This document shows positions 17,491 to 25,204 of a DNA stretch of 64,000 nt, piece after piece. Positions within the stretch are counted from its first letter, which is position 1. Every line of letters begins with the position of its first letter. Under the pieces are notes generated by a model, which worked only from the letters and a program-made list of their open reading frames with translations, was not told where the DNA came from and searched no databases. The stretch is taken from the NCBI GenBank assembly GCA_963747735.1, contig CAVVGE010000001.1, positions 62,001 to 126,000 of the forward strand, written 5' to 3'. This DNA is from AP-15 sp963747735 (lineage in GTDB: Bacteria > Pseudomonadota > Alphaproteobacteria > ATCC43930 > CGMCC-115725). A program made the position numbers and the translations under genes.

Positions 17491-17760
17491 ATGCTTCGAG
17501 ACGCGCCCGCCTGTCCTGAGAACCTGTGAACAAATTCTGCGTCGAAAGCAATGTCATTCCGGGATGCCGGCAGAGCCTGCCCCTGGCCTGAACAGGGGGC
17601 AGGCCCGGAACCTATGAACACCGCCGTCCGCCAGCATGTCGCAGGCCGGTGTGCATGGGTTCCGGGTTCGCGGGCTGCGCCCACGCCCCGGAGTGACAGC
17701 GGTTTGGTATTCCTTCACATGTCCTGAGGAAGCTGCGAAGCAGCTGTCTGGAAGAGATGC
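17491..17760. repeat. MITE-like palindrome nested inside another palindromic repeat
   Basis: The outer repeat (CTTCGAGACGG family, as at 12.5 kb) has one arm at 17491-17520 and the other at 17720-17760. It is split by a 199-bp element (17521-17719) of the family seen at 11.1 kb: gtcattccggg near 17553, ggcccggaacc near 17603, gggttccggg near 17657, and ccccggagtgac near 17686, with TGTGAA/TTCACA ends. The 9-mer TGTCCTGAG stands at 17512-17520 and again at 17720-17728, on both sides of the insert, as a target duplication would. Confidence 0.8.
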
Positions 17761-17779
17761 TATGGGGCGAGCGGCAGTC

Positions 17780-17989
17780 CGCGAGCCGGTCCCGCGCCGC
17801 TATGAAATGCAGCCGATTGGGATGGTCGTCGGGCAAATTGTGGATGCCCTTGTCATACTCTCCCAAAGTCAAGACGCTGAGAAAAAACCGGCCTTCGTTC
17901 TGCGTTGCGGCCCATTCTTTGACGGTCGGAGCGCCGTTCGGGTTGATGATCGTGCCCACGACATTGGTATCGAGAAGCCTTCCGATCAC
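17780..17989 (-). pseudogene. vapC: VapC PIN-domain toxin, 3' half lost
   Basis: The first about 70 codons are a clear PIN-domain ribonuclease start: RLLDTNVVGTIIN with the first metal-binding Asp, and FFLSVLTLGEYDKGIHNL with the conserved Glu. The family continues for another about 60 residues with two more acidic active-site residues. Here, after DRLA, the frame runs into the palindromic repeat and stays open to 17612 with non-homologous sequence. The catalytic site is therefore incomplete. The ATG at 17989 overlaps the antitoxin stop by 4 bp, the usual coupling of such pairs. Confidence 0.8.
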
Positions 17990-18249
17990 AGCTCGACGTC
18001 TCGGCCGTAATCTGGCTCACGGTCGAGATCCAGGCCCGCGACATGGAGGCTCTCCATGAACTCGACAAACGGGAGACGCCGCTCATCGGGCAACAACCCC
18101 CAGCTCCTCGGCGCTGATGACCACGACGGCATCCGGCCGCGCACGGTGACGCGTTGCGGCCCCTCGCTCTGGGCGCGGCGCACCAGTTCGCTGAACCTGG
18201 CTTTGGCGTCCTCGAGCTTCCATCCTCTGAACGCGTTGATAGACGGCAT
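17986..18249 (-). CDS. Phd/YefM-type antitoxin with a compensated frameshift
   Basis: An 87-residue antitoxin frame. The N-terminal DNA-binding part (MPSINAFRGWKLEDAKARFS) and the C-terminal toxin-binding tail (VEFMESLHVAGLDLDRE, then PDYGRDVEL) match the family. Between them, about 12 residues read MPSWSSAPRSWG, unlike any antitoxin. In the neighbouring frame the same bases (about 18101-18138) encode DAVVVISAEELG, the hallmark of this family. One base lost and one gained therefore appear to leave a short out-of-frame patch. The start at 18249 is chosen by homology; an upstream ATG at 18303 is possible. Confidence 0.7.
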   Translation of the reverse strand: MPSINAFRGWKLEDAKARFSELVRRAQSEGPQRVTVRGRMPSWSSAPRSWGLLPDERRLPFVEFMESLHVAGLDLDREPDYGRDVEL

Positions 18250-18488
18250 GCCTGCGGCTGCGGGGCAGCGCGCCTGCCGTGCGCGCCTATGAAGCTCGCT
18301 CATCGGCTACCTTCCTGACTAGACAGGAATAGCGTCTGGCGGTCGGCAACACAACGCCTCGATCGGGCGGCCGCCGGAGATGCACCGCCTGGACGACCTC
18401 GCCACGGGTTGCATTCGCCGTGGGTTGCATTCAGGGGCGCGCTGCGCGAGCCTCGGGCCGGCGTTTGCCCCAGCGAGGAGCCCCTAAG

Positions 18489-19613
18489 ATGACGACCCGC
18501 CCGCCGGCCGAGATCGGCATGCCACTCGACGAGGTCGATACCCCGGCGCTCGTGATCGATTTGGACGCGTTCGAGCGCAACCTTGGGCGGCTCCCCGAAC
18601 AGATCGCCGGCAGCGCGGTGCGGCTGCGCCCGCACGCCAAGACGCACAAATGCCCGGTCATCGCGCTAAAGCAGGTGGCGCGGGGTGCGGTCGGGGTGTG
18701 CGTGCAAAAGGTCGGCGAGGCCGAGGCGATGATTTATGGCGGGGTCGGCGATGTGCTGGTGACCAACGAGATCGTCGGCCGGCAGAAATTGCGCCGGCTG
18801 ATGGCGCTCGCCGGCATCGCCCGGGTGGCGGTGTGCGCCGACGATGCCGGGCAGGTGCGCGAGCTCGACGCCGCGGCAGGCGAAGCCGGCGTGACGTTGC
18901 CGGTCTATGTCGAGGTCAATATGGGCGGCAACCGCTGCGGGGTCGAGCCGGGCCGGCCGGCGCTCGACCTCGCCCGCCATGTCGCCGACGCGCCGCATCT
19001 CGCTTTTGCCGGCTTGCAGGCCTATCACGGCTCGGCCCAGCATCTGCGCGGCTGGGACGAGCGCCGCCAAGCCATCGCGCAGGCCGCTGACAAGGCGGGC
19101 ATGACCCGCGACCTTCTCGAAAGGAGCGGCATCCCGTGCCCGGTCGTGACCGGCGCGGGCACCGGCAGCTTCGAGTTCGAGACGGCGAGCGGCGTCTATA
19201 CCGAATTGCAGTGCGGCTCCTACATCTTTATGGACGCCGATTACGGCAGGAACCTCGATCGCGACGGCGCGCCGATCAGCACCTTCGATCCGAGCCTCTT
19301 TGTCTGGGCCACGGTGATGAGCCGGCCGACCGAGGAGCGGGCCATCGTCGATGCCGGGCTAAAGGCGCTGGCCTTCGATTCCGGGCCGCCGCTCGTCTGG
19401 GACGAGCCCGCCGCGACCTATGAGCGCGCTTCCGACGAGCACGGCCGCCTCGCCGTCACCGCCGCCACCAACCGGCTGCGGATCGGCGACAAGACCCGCC
19501 TCGTCCCCGGCCATTGCGACCCGACGGTCAACCTCTACGACTGGTATGTCTGCATCCGCCGCAACCGCGTCGAGGCGATCTGGCCGATCACCGCCCGCGG
19601 CGCTGTCTATTGA
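18489..19613 (+). CDS. DSD1-family PLP enzyme (D-threonine / 3-hydroxy-D-aspartate aldolase-like)
   Basis: A 374-residue fold-type-III PLP enzyme (alanine-racemase N-domain plus C-terminal metal-binding domain). The PLP lysine is in LRPHAKTHKCPVIA near residue 53. The C-terminal metal ligands are the His and Cys of VPGHCDPTVNLYDWYVCIR, as in D-threonine aldolase and D-serine dehydratase. Relatives split beta-hydroxy-D-amino acids to glycine or glyoxylate plus an aldehyde; the exact substrate cannot be fixed. A 68-bp gap separates it from napE, so it could be read together with the nap genes, but no functional link is known. Confidence 0.88.
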   Translation: MTTRPPAEIGMPLDEVDTPALVIDLDAFERNLGRLPEQIAGSAVRLRPHAKTHKCPVIALKQVARGAVGVCVQKVGEAEAMIYGGVGDVLVTNEIVGRQKLRRLMALAGIARVAVCADDAGQVRELDAAAGEAGVTLPVYVEVNMGGNRCGVEPGRPALDLARHVADAPHLAFAGLQAYHGSAQHLRGWDERRQAIAQAADKAGMTRDLLERSGIPCPVVTGAGTGSFEFETASGVYTELQCGSYIFMDADYGRNLDRDGAPISTFDPSLFVWATVMSRPTEERAIVDAGLKALAFDSGPPLVWDEPAATYERASDEHGRLAVTAATNRLRIGDKTRLVPGHCDPTVNLYDWYVCIRRNRVEAIWPITARGAVY

Positions 19614-19681
19614 TTTCCTGCCCGACCCCGAAGAAAGTCTGAAACGGGCGCTGGTGGCAGGACCTTGGGGAGGCCGCGGGC

Positions 19682-19873
19682 TTGACAACGGCAAACGGCA
19701 GCGTCGCGAGCGAAAAAGAGCCAAAGGGAAACACTCGGCGCGCGGAGATTCTCGCCTTTGTTACCCTGGCGATCCTGATTTGGCCGGTGCTCGCGGTCGG
19801 CGTCGCCGGCGGGTACGGCTTTATCGTCTGGATGTCGCAGATCGTCCTCGGACCGCCCGGTCCGCCGCACTGA
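19682..19873 (+). CDS. napE: periplasmic nitrate reductase small membrane protein NapE
   Basis: A 63-residue single-span membrane protein: a charged N-terminus (SEKEPKGNTRRAEI) and one transmembrane helix (FVTLAILIWPVLAVGVAGGY) followed by GFIVWMSQIVLGPPGPP, all diagnostic of NapE/TorE. Its role in nitrate reduction is unknown. Start is a TTG at 19682 behind a GGGAGG site. It begins the napE-napDA-napB-napC operon; the napDA start lies 10 bp downstream. No FNR or NarP-like palindrome was visible in the 68 bp upstream. Confidence 0.9.
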   Translation: MTTANGSVASEKEPKGNTRRAEILAFVTLAILIWPVLAVGVAGGYGFIVWMSQIVLGPPGPPH

Positions 19874-19883
19874 GGATCGGCCC

Positions 19884-22154
19884 ATGCCCGCCTCCCCGCA
19901 CCTTTCCGACGGCCACATTTCGAGCGCTGTCGTCGCCGTGCTGCCGGCACGCTGCGGCGAGGTCATAGAACGCCTCGAAAGATTGCGCGGCACCGAAATT
20001 CACCGCGTCGAGAACGGCAAGATCGCGATCGTGCTCGAAGGCCGGGACAGTGGCGAGATCGGCGCCCGGCTTGCGGCAATCGCGCTCTTCGACGGGGTCG
20101 TCGCGGCAAACCTCGTCAGCGAGCACCTGCAGCGAGAATCCGCTGACCGGGCCGCGCTGCTGTCGCGTCGCGCTCTCCTAAAGGCGCAGGCAGCGGGCAT
20201 CGCCGCGCTCGCCGCCAATATGAGCATCCCGGCAGGCGCGCAGCCGGTGCCCGGCGGCGTCGATGCCTTGCGGAAAGCCACAGACGCCTTTGTGCTGTGG
20301 GGCTCGAACATGGCCGAGATGCACCCGATCCTGTGGACGCGGGTAGCCGATCGCCGGCTCGGGCACCCGCATGTCAAGGTCGCGGTTTTATCGACCTTCA
20401 GCAACCGCAGCGGCGATCTCGCCGACATTCCGATCGTCTTCAAGCCCGGCACCGACCTGGCGATCCTGAACTACATCGCCAACCACATCATCGCGACCGG
20501 CCGGGTGAACCGCGACTTTGTCGCGAAGCACACGAGCTTTTTTCGCGGCGCCACCGAGATTGGCTACGGGCTCAGGCCAGACGACCCGCGCGAGATCGCG
20601 GCCAGAAAAGCGGCGGATGTCGGCGCGATCGAGCCGATCGATTTCGCGGCCTACGCAGCTTTTGTCAAAGACTACACGCTCGAAAAAGTCGCGGCCTTGA
20701 GCGGGGTCGATCCGGGTTTTCTGGAACAGCTCGCCGAGCTTTACGCCGACCCGAAGCGCAAGGTGGTTTCGTTCTGGACGATGGGCTTCAACCAGCATGT
20801 CCGCGGCGTCTGGGCGAACCACCTCGTCTACAACCTGCATTTGTTGACCGGGAAGATCGCCGAGCCGGGGAACAGCCCGTTCTCGCTGACCGGGCAGCCG
20901 TCGGCTTGCGGCACCGCGCGCGAGGTCGGCACCTTCGCCCACCGCCTGCCCGCCGACATGGTCGTCACCAATCCGGAGCATCGCCGCCATGCCGAGGAAA
21001 TCTGGCATGTGCCGCACGGCATCATTCCGGAGAAGCCCGGCTACCACGCGGTCGAGCAGGACCGCATGCTGCGCGACGGCAAGCTCAATTTCTACTGGAT
21101 CCAGGTCAACAACAATTTGCAGGCCGCCCCCAACATCACCGGCGAGACCTATCCCGGCTATAGCAACCCGAAGAATTTCATCGTCGTTTCCGACGCCTAT
21201 CCGACCGTGACGGCAATGGCCGCCGACCTGGTGCTGCCCGCGGCGATGTGGGTCGAAAAGGAAGGCGCCTACGGCAACGCCGAGCGGCGCACCCATTTCT
21301 GGCACCAGCTGGTCGCCGCACCGGGCGAGGCCCGCTCGGACCTGTGGCAGATGCTGGAATTTTCCAAGCGGTTCAAGACCGACGAGGTCTGGCCCGCAGC
21401 AATCTTCGACGCCAACCCGGCCTATCGCGGCAAGACCCTGTTCGAAGTGCTCTACAAAAACGGAAATGTCGATCGCTTTGCCGAAAGCGAGATCGACTCG
21501 GCCTACGACAATGCCGAAGCCAAATATTTCGGCTTTTACGTGCAGAAGGGGCTGTTCGAGGAATATGCCGGCTTTGGCCGCGGCCATGGCCACGATCTGG
21601 CGCCGTTCGACACCTACCACAAGGTGCGCGGCCTGCGCTGGCCGGTGGTCGATGGCAAGGAGACCCGCTGGCGCTACCGCGAGGGCCTCGACCCTTATGT
21701 CAAGCCCGGCAAGGGCGTGGAGTTCTACGGCAATCCCGACGGGCGGGCGAAGATTGTCGCGGTGCCCTACGAGCCGCCCGCCAAATCGCCGGACCAGGAA
21801 TACGATCTCTGGCTGGTGACCGGGCGGGTGCTCGAGCACTGGCATTCCGGCTCGATGACGATGCGCGTCCCGGAGCTCTACAAGGCTTTCCCGGGCGCGC
21901 GCTGCTTTATGCACCCCGAAGACGCCCGCAAGCGCGGCCTCAACCAGGGCGCCGAAATCCGTATCGTCTCGCGGCGCGGCGAGATGCGCACAAGGGTCGA
22001 GACGCGCGGCCGCAACCGCATGCCGCAAGGGGTCGTCTTTGTTCCCTGGTTCGACGCGAGCCAATTGATCAACAAGACCACGCTCGACGCGACCGACCCG
22101 ATCTCCAAGCAGACCGATTTCAAGAAATGCGCGGTCAAAATCGTCGCCGTCTGA
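19884..22154 (+). CDS. napA: NapD-NapA fusion; NapA part lacks the [4Fe-4S]/Mo-cysteine region
   Basis: One 756-residue frame. Residues 1-86 are NapD, the chaperone that binds the NapA signal peptide (ISSAVVAVLPARCGEVIERL). Residues 93-120 are a NapA Tat signal (SRRALLKAQAAGIAALAA), continuing to GGVDALR at residue 130. The next residues, KATDAFVLWGSNMAEMHPI, belong about 160 residues further into NapA. The missing stretch normally holds the Cys-x2-Cys-x3-Cys-x(n)-Cys cluster motif and the cysteine that binds molybdenum. The remaining MGD-binding domains to the C-terminus are intact and well conserved. No start codon for a separate napA exists near the signal peptide. As written it cannot be a working nitrate reductase; assembly error is an alternative. 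Confidence 0.85.
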   Translation: MPASPHLSDGHISSAVVAVLPARCGEVIERLERLRGTEIHRVENGKIAIVLEGRDSGEIGARLAAIALFDGVVAANLVSEHLQRESADRAALLSRRALLKAQAAGIAALAANMSIPAGAQPVPGGVDALRKATDAFVLWGSNMAEMHPILWTRVADRRLGHPHVKVAVLSTFSNRSGDLADIPIVFKPGTDLAILNYIANHIIATGRVNRDFVAKHTSFFRGATEIGYGLRPDDPREIAARKAADVGAIEPIDFAAYAAFVKDYTLEKVAALSGVDPGFLEQLAELYADPKRKVVSFWTMGFNQHVRGVWANHLVYNLHLLTGKIAEPGNSPFSLTGQPSACGTAREVGTFAHRLPADMVVTNPEHRRHAEEIWHVPHGIIPEKPGYHAVEQDRMLRDGKLNFYWIQVNNNLQAAPNITGETYPGYSNPKNFIVVSDAYPTVTAMAADLVLPAAMWVEKEGAYGNAERRTHFWHQLVAAPGEARSDLWQMLEFSKRFKTDEVWPAAIFDANPAYRGKTLFEVLYKNGNVDRFAESEIDSAYDNAEAKYFGFYVQKGLFEEYAGFGRGHGHDLAPFDTYHKVRGLRWPVVDGKETRWRYREGLDPYVKPGKGVEFYGNPDGRAKIVAVPYEPPAKSPDQEYDLWLVTGRVLEHWHSGSMTMRVPELYKAFPGARCFMHPEDARKRGLNQGAEIRIVSRRGEMRTRVETRGRNRMPQGVVFVPWFDASQLINKTTLDATDPISKQTDFKKCAVKIVAV

Positions 22155-22600
22155 TCTTGCTCGGGGTGTTGGCCGCCCTGGCCATCGCCGCGCTCGACGC
22201 CGCGGCGCAGGACAAGGCTGCGGTGACGATCGTGCCGCGGCTGACGGGAGAGGCAGCCCCGATGAGCGAGGCGAGCATTCCGCCGCTCGACCGGCCGATC
22301 GTCGACGATGTCAGACGCGAGCGGAATTTCCCCGAGCAGCCACCGGTCATCCCGCACTCGATAGACGGCTATCAGCTGACTTTGAACACCAACCGCTGCC
22401 TCTCTTGCCACAAGCGCGAATTCACCGAAGGCTCGGGCGCTCCGATGATCAGCCCCACCCATTTTGTCGAGCGCGACGGCCAGGTGCTCTCCGACATCGC
22501 GCCCCGACGCTATTTCTGCACCGCTTGTCACGTCTTGCAAACCGATGCCGCTGCACTGGTGCCGAACCGGTTTCATTACGCGACCCCACAGAAGCAATAG
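22127..22600 (+). CDS. napB: periplasmic nitrate reductase diheme cytochrome c subunit NapB
   Basis: A 157-residue periplasmic diheme cytochrome. It has a signal peptide (LILLGVLAALAIAALDAAAQ) and two CxxCH haem sites, CLSCH in NRCLSCHKREFTEGSG and CTACH in YFCTACHVLQTDAAALV. NapB receives electrons from NapC and passes them to NapA. The ATG at 22127 lies inside the end of napDA (28-bp overlap), giving translational coupling. Length and motifs are normal, in contrast to its damaged partner. Confidence 0.93.
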   Translation: MRGQNRRRLILLGVLAALAIAALDAAAQDKAAVTIVPRLTGEAAPMSEASIPPLDRPIVDDVRRERNFPEQPPVIPHSIDGYQLTLNTNRCLSCHKREFTEGSGAPMISPTHFVERDGQVLSDIAPRRYFCTACHVLQTDAAALVPNRFHYATPQKQ

Positions 22601-22611
22601 CGGGTGCCGTC

Positions 22612-23628
22612 ATGGGAACGCTCAAGGCGCTGTTTTTGCGCTTATGGGGCATCGTCGTCCGGTTCTGGCGGATCATCAGCCGCCCGAGCACGCATCTGAG
22701 CCTCGGCTTTTTGACACTGGGCGGCTTTGTCTGCGGCGTTATCTTCTGGGGCGGCTTCAACACCGGACTCGAAGTCACCAACACCGAGAAGTTCTGCACC
22801 TCCTGCCACGAAATGCACGACAACGTCTATCAAGAGCTGATGCAGACGGTGCATTTCTCGAACCGCTCGGGCGTGCGCGCGAGCTGCCCCGATTGTCATG
22901 TGCCGCACAATTGGACCGACAAGATCGCGCGCAAGATGCAGGCTTCGAACGAGGTGTTCGGCAAGATCTTCGGCACGATTTCGACCCGCCCTAAATTTCT
23001 GGAGAAGCGGCTCGAATTGGCCGAGCGCGAATGGGCGCGGCTCAAGGCGAACGATTCGCTCGAATGCCGAAACTGTCATTCCGCCGTCTCGATGGATTTC
23101 ACCAAGCAGACGCGCCGCGCGGCGGAGATCCATCGCCGCTATCTGCTGACCGGGGAAAAGACCTGCATCGACTGCCACAAGGGCATCGCCCACCTGCTTC
23201 CCGACATGGCCGGCGTCGATCCCGGCTGGAAGGTGGCGCCCGCGCTTCGCCCTCGCGCCGAGCGGACGAGCCTGGAAGACCCGTTGAATTCGGCTCAGGA
23301 GCCAGCCGTGGCCAAAGCGCGCTGCGGCTCGCCGGCGTCGTTGCGGCCGGCGAGGAACGCCTTAATGTTGCGCGCGGCCTGGCGCAGCCGCTGGCGGTTT
23401 TCAACCAGCGCAATGCGGACAAAGCCTTCGCCGTATTCGCCAAAGCCGACGCCGGGCGAGACCGCGACATTGGCGCGCTCGAGCAGGAGCTTGGAAAAGG
23501 CGAGGCTGCCGATCGCGCGGAAGCGCTCGGGGATCGGCGCCCAGGCGAACATCGTCGCCTCCGGCGCCGGAATGTCCCAGCCGGCCTGGTGCAGCCCGTC
23601 GACCATCACGTCGCGCCGCGCCTGGTAG
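22612..23628 (+). CDS. napC: NapC/NirT tetrahaem quinol dehydrogenase, stop displaced
   Basis: Membrane-anchored tetrahaem cytochrome that takes electrons from quinol and passes them to NapB. One N-terminal transmembrane helix (LGFLTLGGFVCGVIFWGG) is followed by four haem motifs: CTSCH, CPDCH, CRNCH and CIDCH. Family homology ends at about residue 201 (LPDMAGVDPGW, near 23230), where proteins normally stop within 10-30 residues. Here the frame stays open for 338 residues to 23628 and overlaps the convergent aminotransferase gene by 334 bp. The extra tail is basic and reads like the antisense of that gene, so it is probably the result of a lost stop. Confidence 0.85.
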   Translation: MGTLKALFLRLWGIVVRFWRIISRPSTHLSLGFLTLGGFVCGVIFWGGFNTGLEVTNTEKFCTSCHEMHDNVYQELMQTVHFSNRSGVRASCPDCHVPHNWTDKIARKMQASNEVFGKIFGTISTRPKFLEKRLELAEREWARLKANDSLECRNCHSAVSMDFTKQTRRAAEIHRRYLLTGEKTCIDCHKGIAHLLPDMAGVDPGWKVAPALRPRAERTSLEDPLNSAQEPAVAKARCGSPASLRPARNALMLRAAWRSRWRFSTSAMRTKPSPYSPKPTPGETATLARSSRSLEKARLPIARKRSGIGAQANIVASGAGMSQPAWCSPSTITSRRAW

Positions 23629-24518
23629 CGCCCGCGGATCTCGGCGACGCAATCCTGCGGCCCGTTCAAGGCCGCGGTCGCCGCCACCTGGATCGGTGTA
23701 AACGCGCCGTAATCGAGATACGACTTGACCCGTGACAGGGCGGCGATCAGCCGCGCGTTGCCGACCGCAAAGCCGATGCGCCAGCCGGCCATCGAATAGG
23801 TCTTGCTGAGCGAGGTGAACTCGACCGCGATGTCGCGCGCCCCCGGCACTTCGAGGATCGAGGGCGGCGGCTTGCCGTCGAAATATATTTCGGCATAGGC
23901 GAGGTCGGACAACACGACAATATTGTGGTGCCGACAGAAATCGACGATCTCGCCGTAGAAATCGAGATCGACGGTCTGCGCCGTCGGGTTGGCGGGGAAA
24001 TTCAGCACGATCGCCAAGGGTGCGGGCACGCTGTCACGCACCGCCTTTTTCAGCTCGGCGAGGAAATCGAATTCGGGGCCGACCGGCACATGGCGCACCG
24101 AAGCGCCGGCCATGATAAAGCCAAAGGCGTGGATCGGGTAGCACGGGTTGGGTGCGAGCACGATGTCGCCGGGTGCGGCAATCGCCTGCGCCAGATTGGC
24201 CAGCCCCTCCTTCGAGCCCAGGGTGACGATGACCTCGCGCTCGGGATCGAGCTCGACATTAAAGCGGCGGGCGTAATACCCGGCGCAGGCGCGGCGCAGC
24301 CCGGCAATGCCGCGCGACACCGAATAGCCGTGGGTCTTCGGGTTCTGCACCGCCTCGACGAGCTTCGCCACGATATGCGGCGGGGTCGGCCCATCGGGGT
24401 TGCCCATGCCGAGGTCGATCACGTCGCGCCCGGCGGCGCGCGCCACGGCCTTCAGCGCATTGACCTCGGTAAAGACGTAAGGCGGCAGGCGCTTGATGCG
24501 GTAGAAGTCTTCGGGCAT
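23295..24518 (-). CDS. alaC: AlaC/LL-diaminopimelate aminotransferase-like class I aminotransferase
   Basis: A 407-residue PLP-dependent aminotransferase. The catalytic lysine is in TSLSKTYSMAGWRIGF, with the PLP-binding aspartate/tyrosine in VVLSDLAYAEIYF and the arginine carboxylate clamp in GFVRIALVEN. The start MPEDFYRIKRLPPYVF is characteristic of the AlaC/YfdZ alanine transaminase group, often misnamed LL-DAP aminotransferase. It likely converts glutamate plus pyruvate to alanine. The 3' end is overlapped by the run-on napC frame. Confidence 0.9.
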   Translation of the reverse strand: MPEDFYRIKRLPPYVFTEVNALKAVARAAGRDVIDLGMGNPDGPTPPHIVAKLVEAVQNPKTHGYSVSRGIAGLRRACAGYYARRFNVELDPEREVIVTLGSKEGLANLAQAIAAPGDIVLAPNPCYPIHAFGFIMAGASVRHVPVGPEFDFLAELKKAVRDSVPAPLAIVLNFPANPTAQTVDLDFYGEIVDFCRHHNIVVLSDLAYAEIYFDGKPPPSILEVPGARDIAVEFTSLSKTYSMAGWRIGFAVGNARLIAALSRVKSYLDYGAFTPIQVAATAALNGPQDCVAEIRGRYQARRDVMVDGLHQAGWDIPAPEATMFAWAPIPERFRAIGSLAFSKLLLERANVAVSPGVGFGEYGEGFVRIALVENRQRLRQAARNIKAFLAGRNDAGEPQRALATAGS

Positions 24519-24736
24519 GGCGGCTCGGCGGCTGTGTTGAGCGGGTTGTAGCCGGCTCTTTTCGATTTGGCGAGGACGTTGGCGCCGCAGATGGGCGCGC
24601 TCGACTTCCCGGCGCCGGTGACGAGCCAGATCGCCTCGATGTCCGCGAATTCGGGATGGTCAGCGCCGGGAGGGCGCCCTTCGTCTCCTGCCGATGTAAT
24701 ATCGTGCCAAGTCTGAAGAGAGTGGCCGAGGGTGAG

Positions 24737-24958
24737 ATGAAGTTTGCGAGGATTACGGTCGATGCGCGGCAAATGGGCGGAGCGCCCTGCATCCGCGGCC
24801 TGCGCATCCCGGTGGCGACCGTCGTGGGCATGATCGCCGACGGCATGACGGAAACGGAAATCCTCGGGGCCTATCCCGATCTCGAGCGCGAGGATATCCG
24901 TGAGGCATTGCATTACGCCGCCGAAGCGGTGCGCGAGCTGCCGCTGACGGTCCCGTGA
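24737..24958 (+). CDS. DUF433 antitoxin
   Basis: A 73-residue DUF433 (VapB-like, winged-helix) protein. Family motifs: GGAPCIRGLRIPVATVVGMI, then ILGAYPDLEREDIREALHYAA. These proteins are the antitoxin partners of DUF5615 PIN-like toxins and bind their own promoter. The ATG at 24737 has a GGGTGAG purine stretch just before it. Its stop overlaps the next gene by 4 bp. It is apparently intact although its toxin is broken. The 218 bp between it and the divergent aminotransferase hold no obvious gene. Confidence 0.85.
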   Translation: MKFARITVDARQMGGAPCIRGLRIPVATVVGMIADGMTETEILGAYPDLEREDIREALHYAAEAVRELPLTVP

Positions 24959-25159
24959 AATTTTTGATTGATAACGCGTTATCGCCGGTCATTGCGCAGC
25001 GGTTGCGGCAGAACGGCTACGACGCCATGTGCGCGATCGCGGGCTGCCCTGCTGCTGGCGAACCTGCCGACCTTGCAGGCGGCGTTGCAGCGCAGCTGCA
25101 GCGCGGTTCTGGAAGATTCTCGTCTGCGGGCGCGGCTGCTGCCGATCGGCAGCGAATGA
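24955..25159 (+). pseudogene. DUF5615 PIN-like toxin with an internal deletion and frame change
   Basis: The first about 30 codons (MKFLIDNALSPVIAQRLRQ, then NGYDAMCAIAGC) are a typical DUF5615 N-terminus. Immediately afterwards, in a different frame, the typical C-terminus follows: LLLANLPTLQAALQRS, then VLEDSRLRARLLPIG, ending at the TGA at 25157-25159. The central about 50 residues of the family, including later acidic active-site positions, are absent. The two ends show that an intact toxin once stood here. The first frame reads on to 25497 as nonsense. Confidence 0.8.
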
Positions 25160-25204
25160 GGCCGCTGTCACCAGCCGTTACGCTCCGCTGCGATCGGCGG
25201 ACCG

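Noticed and set aside
13829..17557. 1242-codon minus-strand open frame
   Set aside because: Lies antisense to the GMC oxidoreductase and acyl-CoA synthetase, which have clear motifs; the antisense product is low complexity and unrecognisable.
19614..19681. FNR box or NarP site upstream of nap genes
   Set aside because: No TTGAT-N4-ATCAA-like or heptamer palindrome is visible in the 68-bp leader.
24530..24665. Coding-like minus-strand stretch (ADIEAIWLVTGAGK...) between the aminotransferase and DUF433 genes
   Set aside because: Open and with plausible codon use, but no family recognised, no start or ribosome site, and it runs into the aminotransferase in another frame. Could be a remnant; not supported enough to list.
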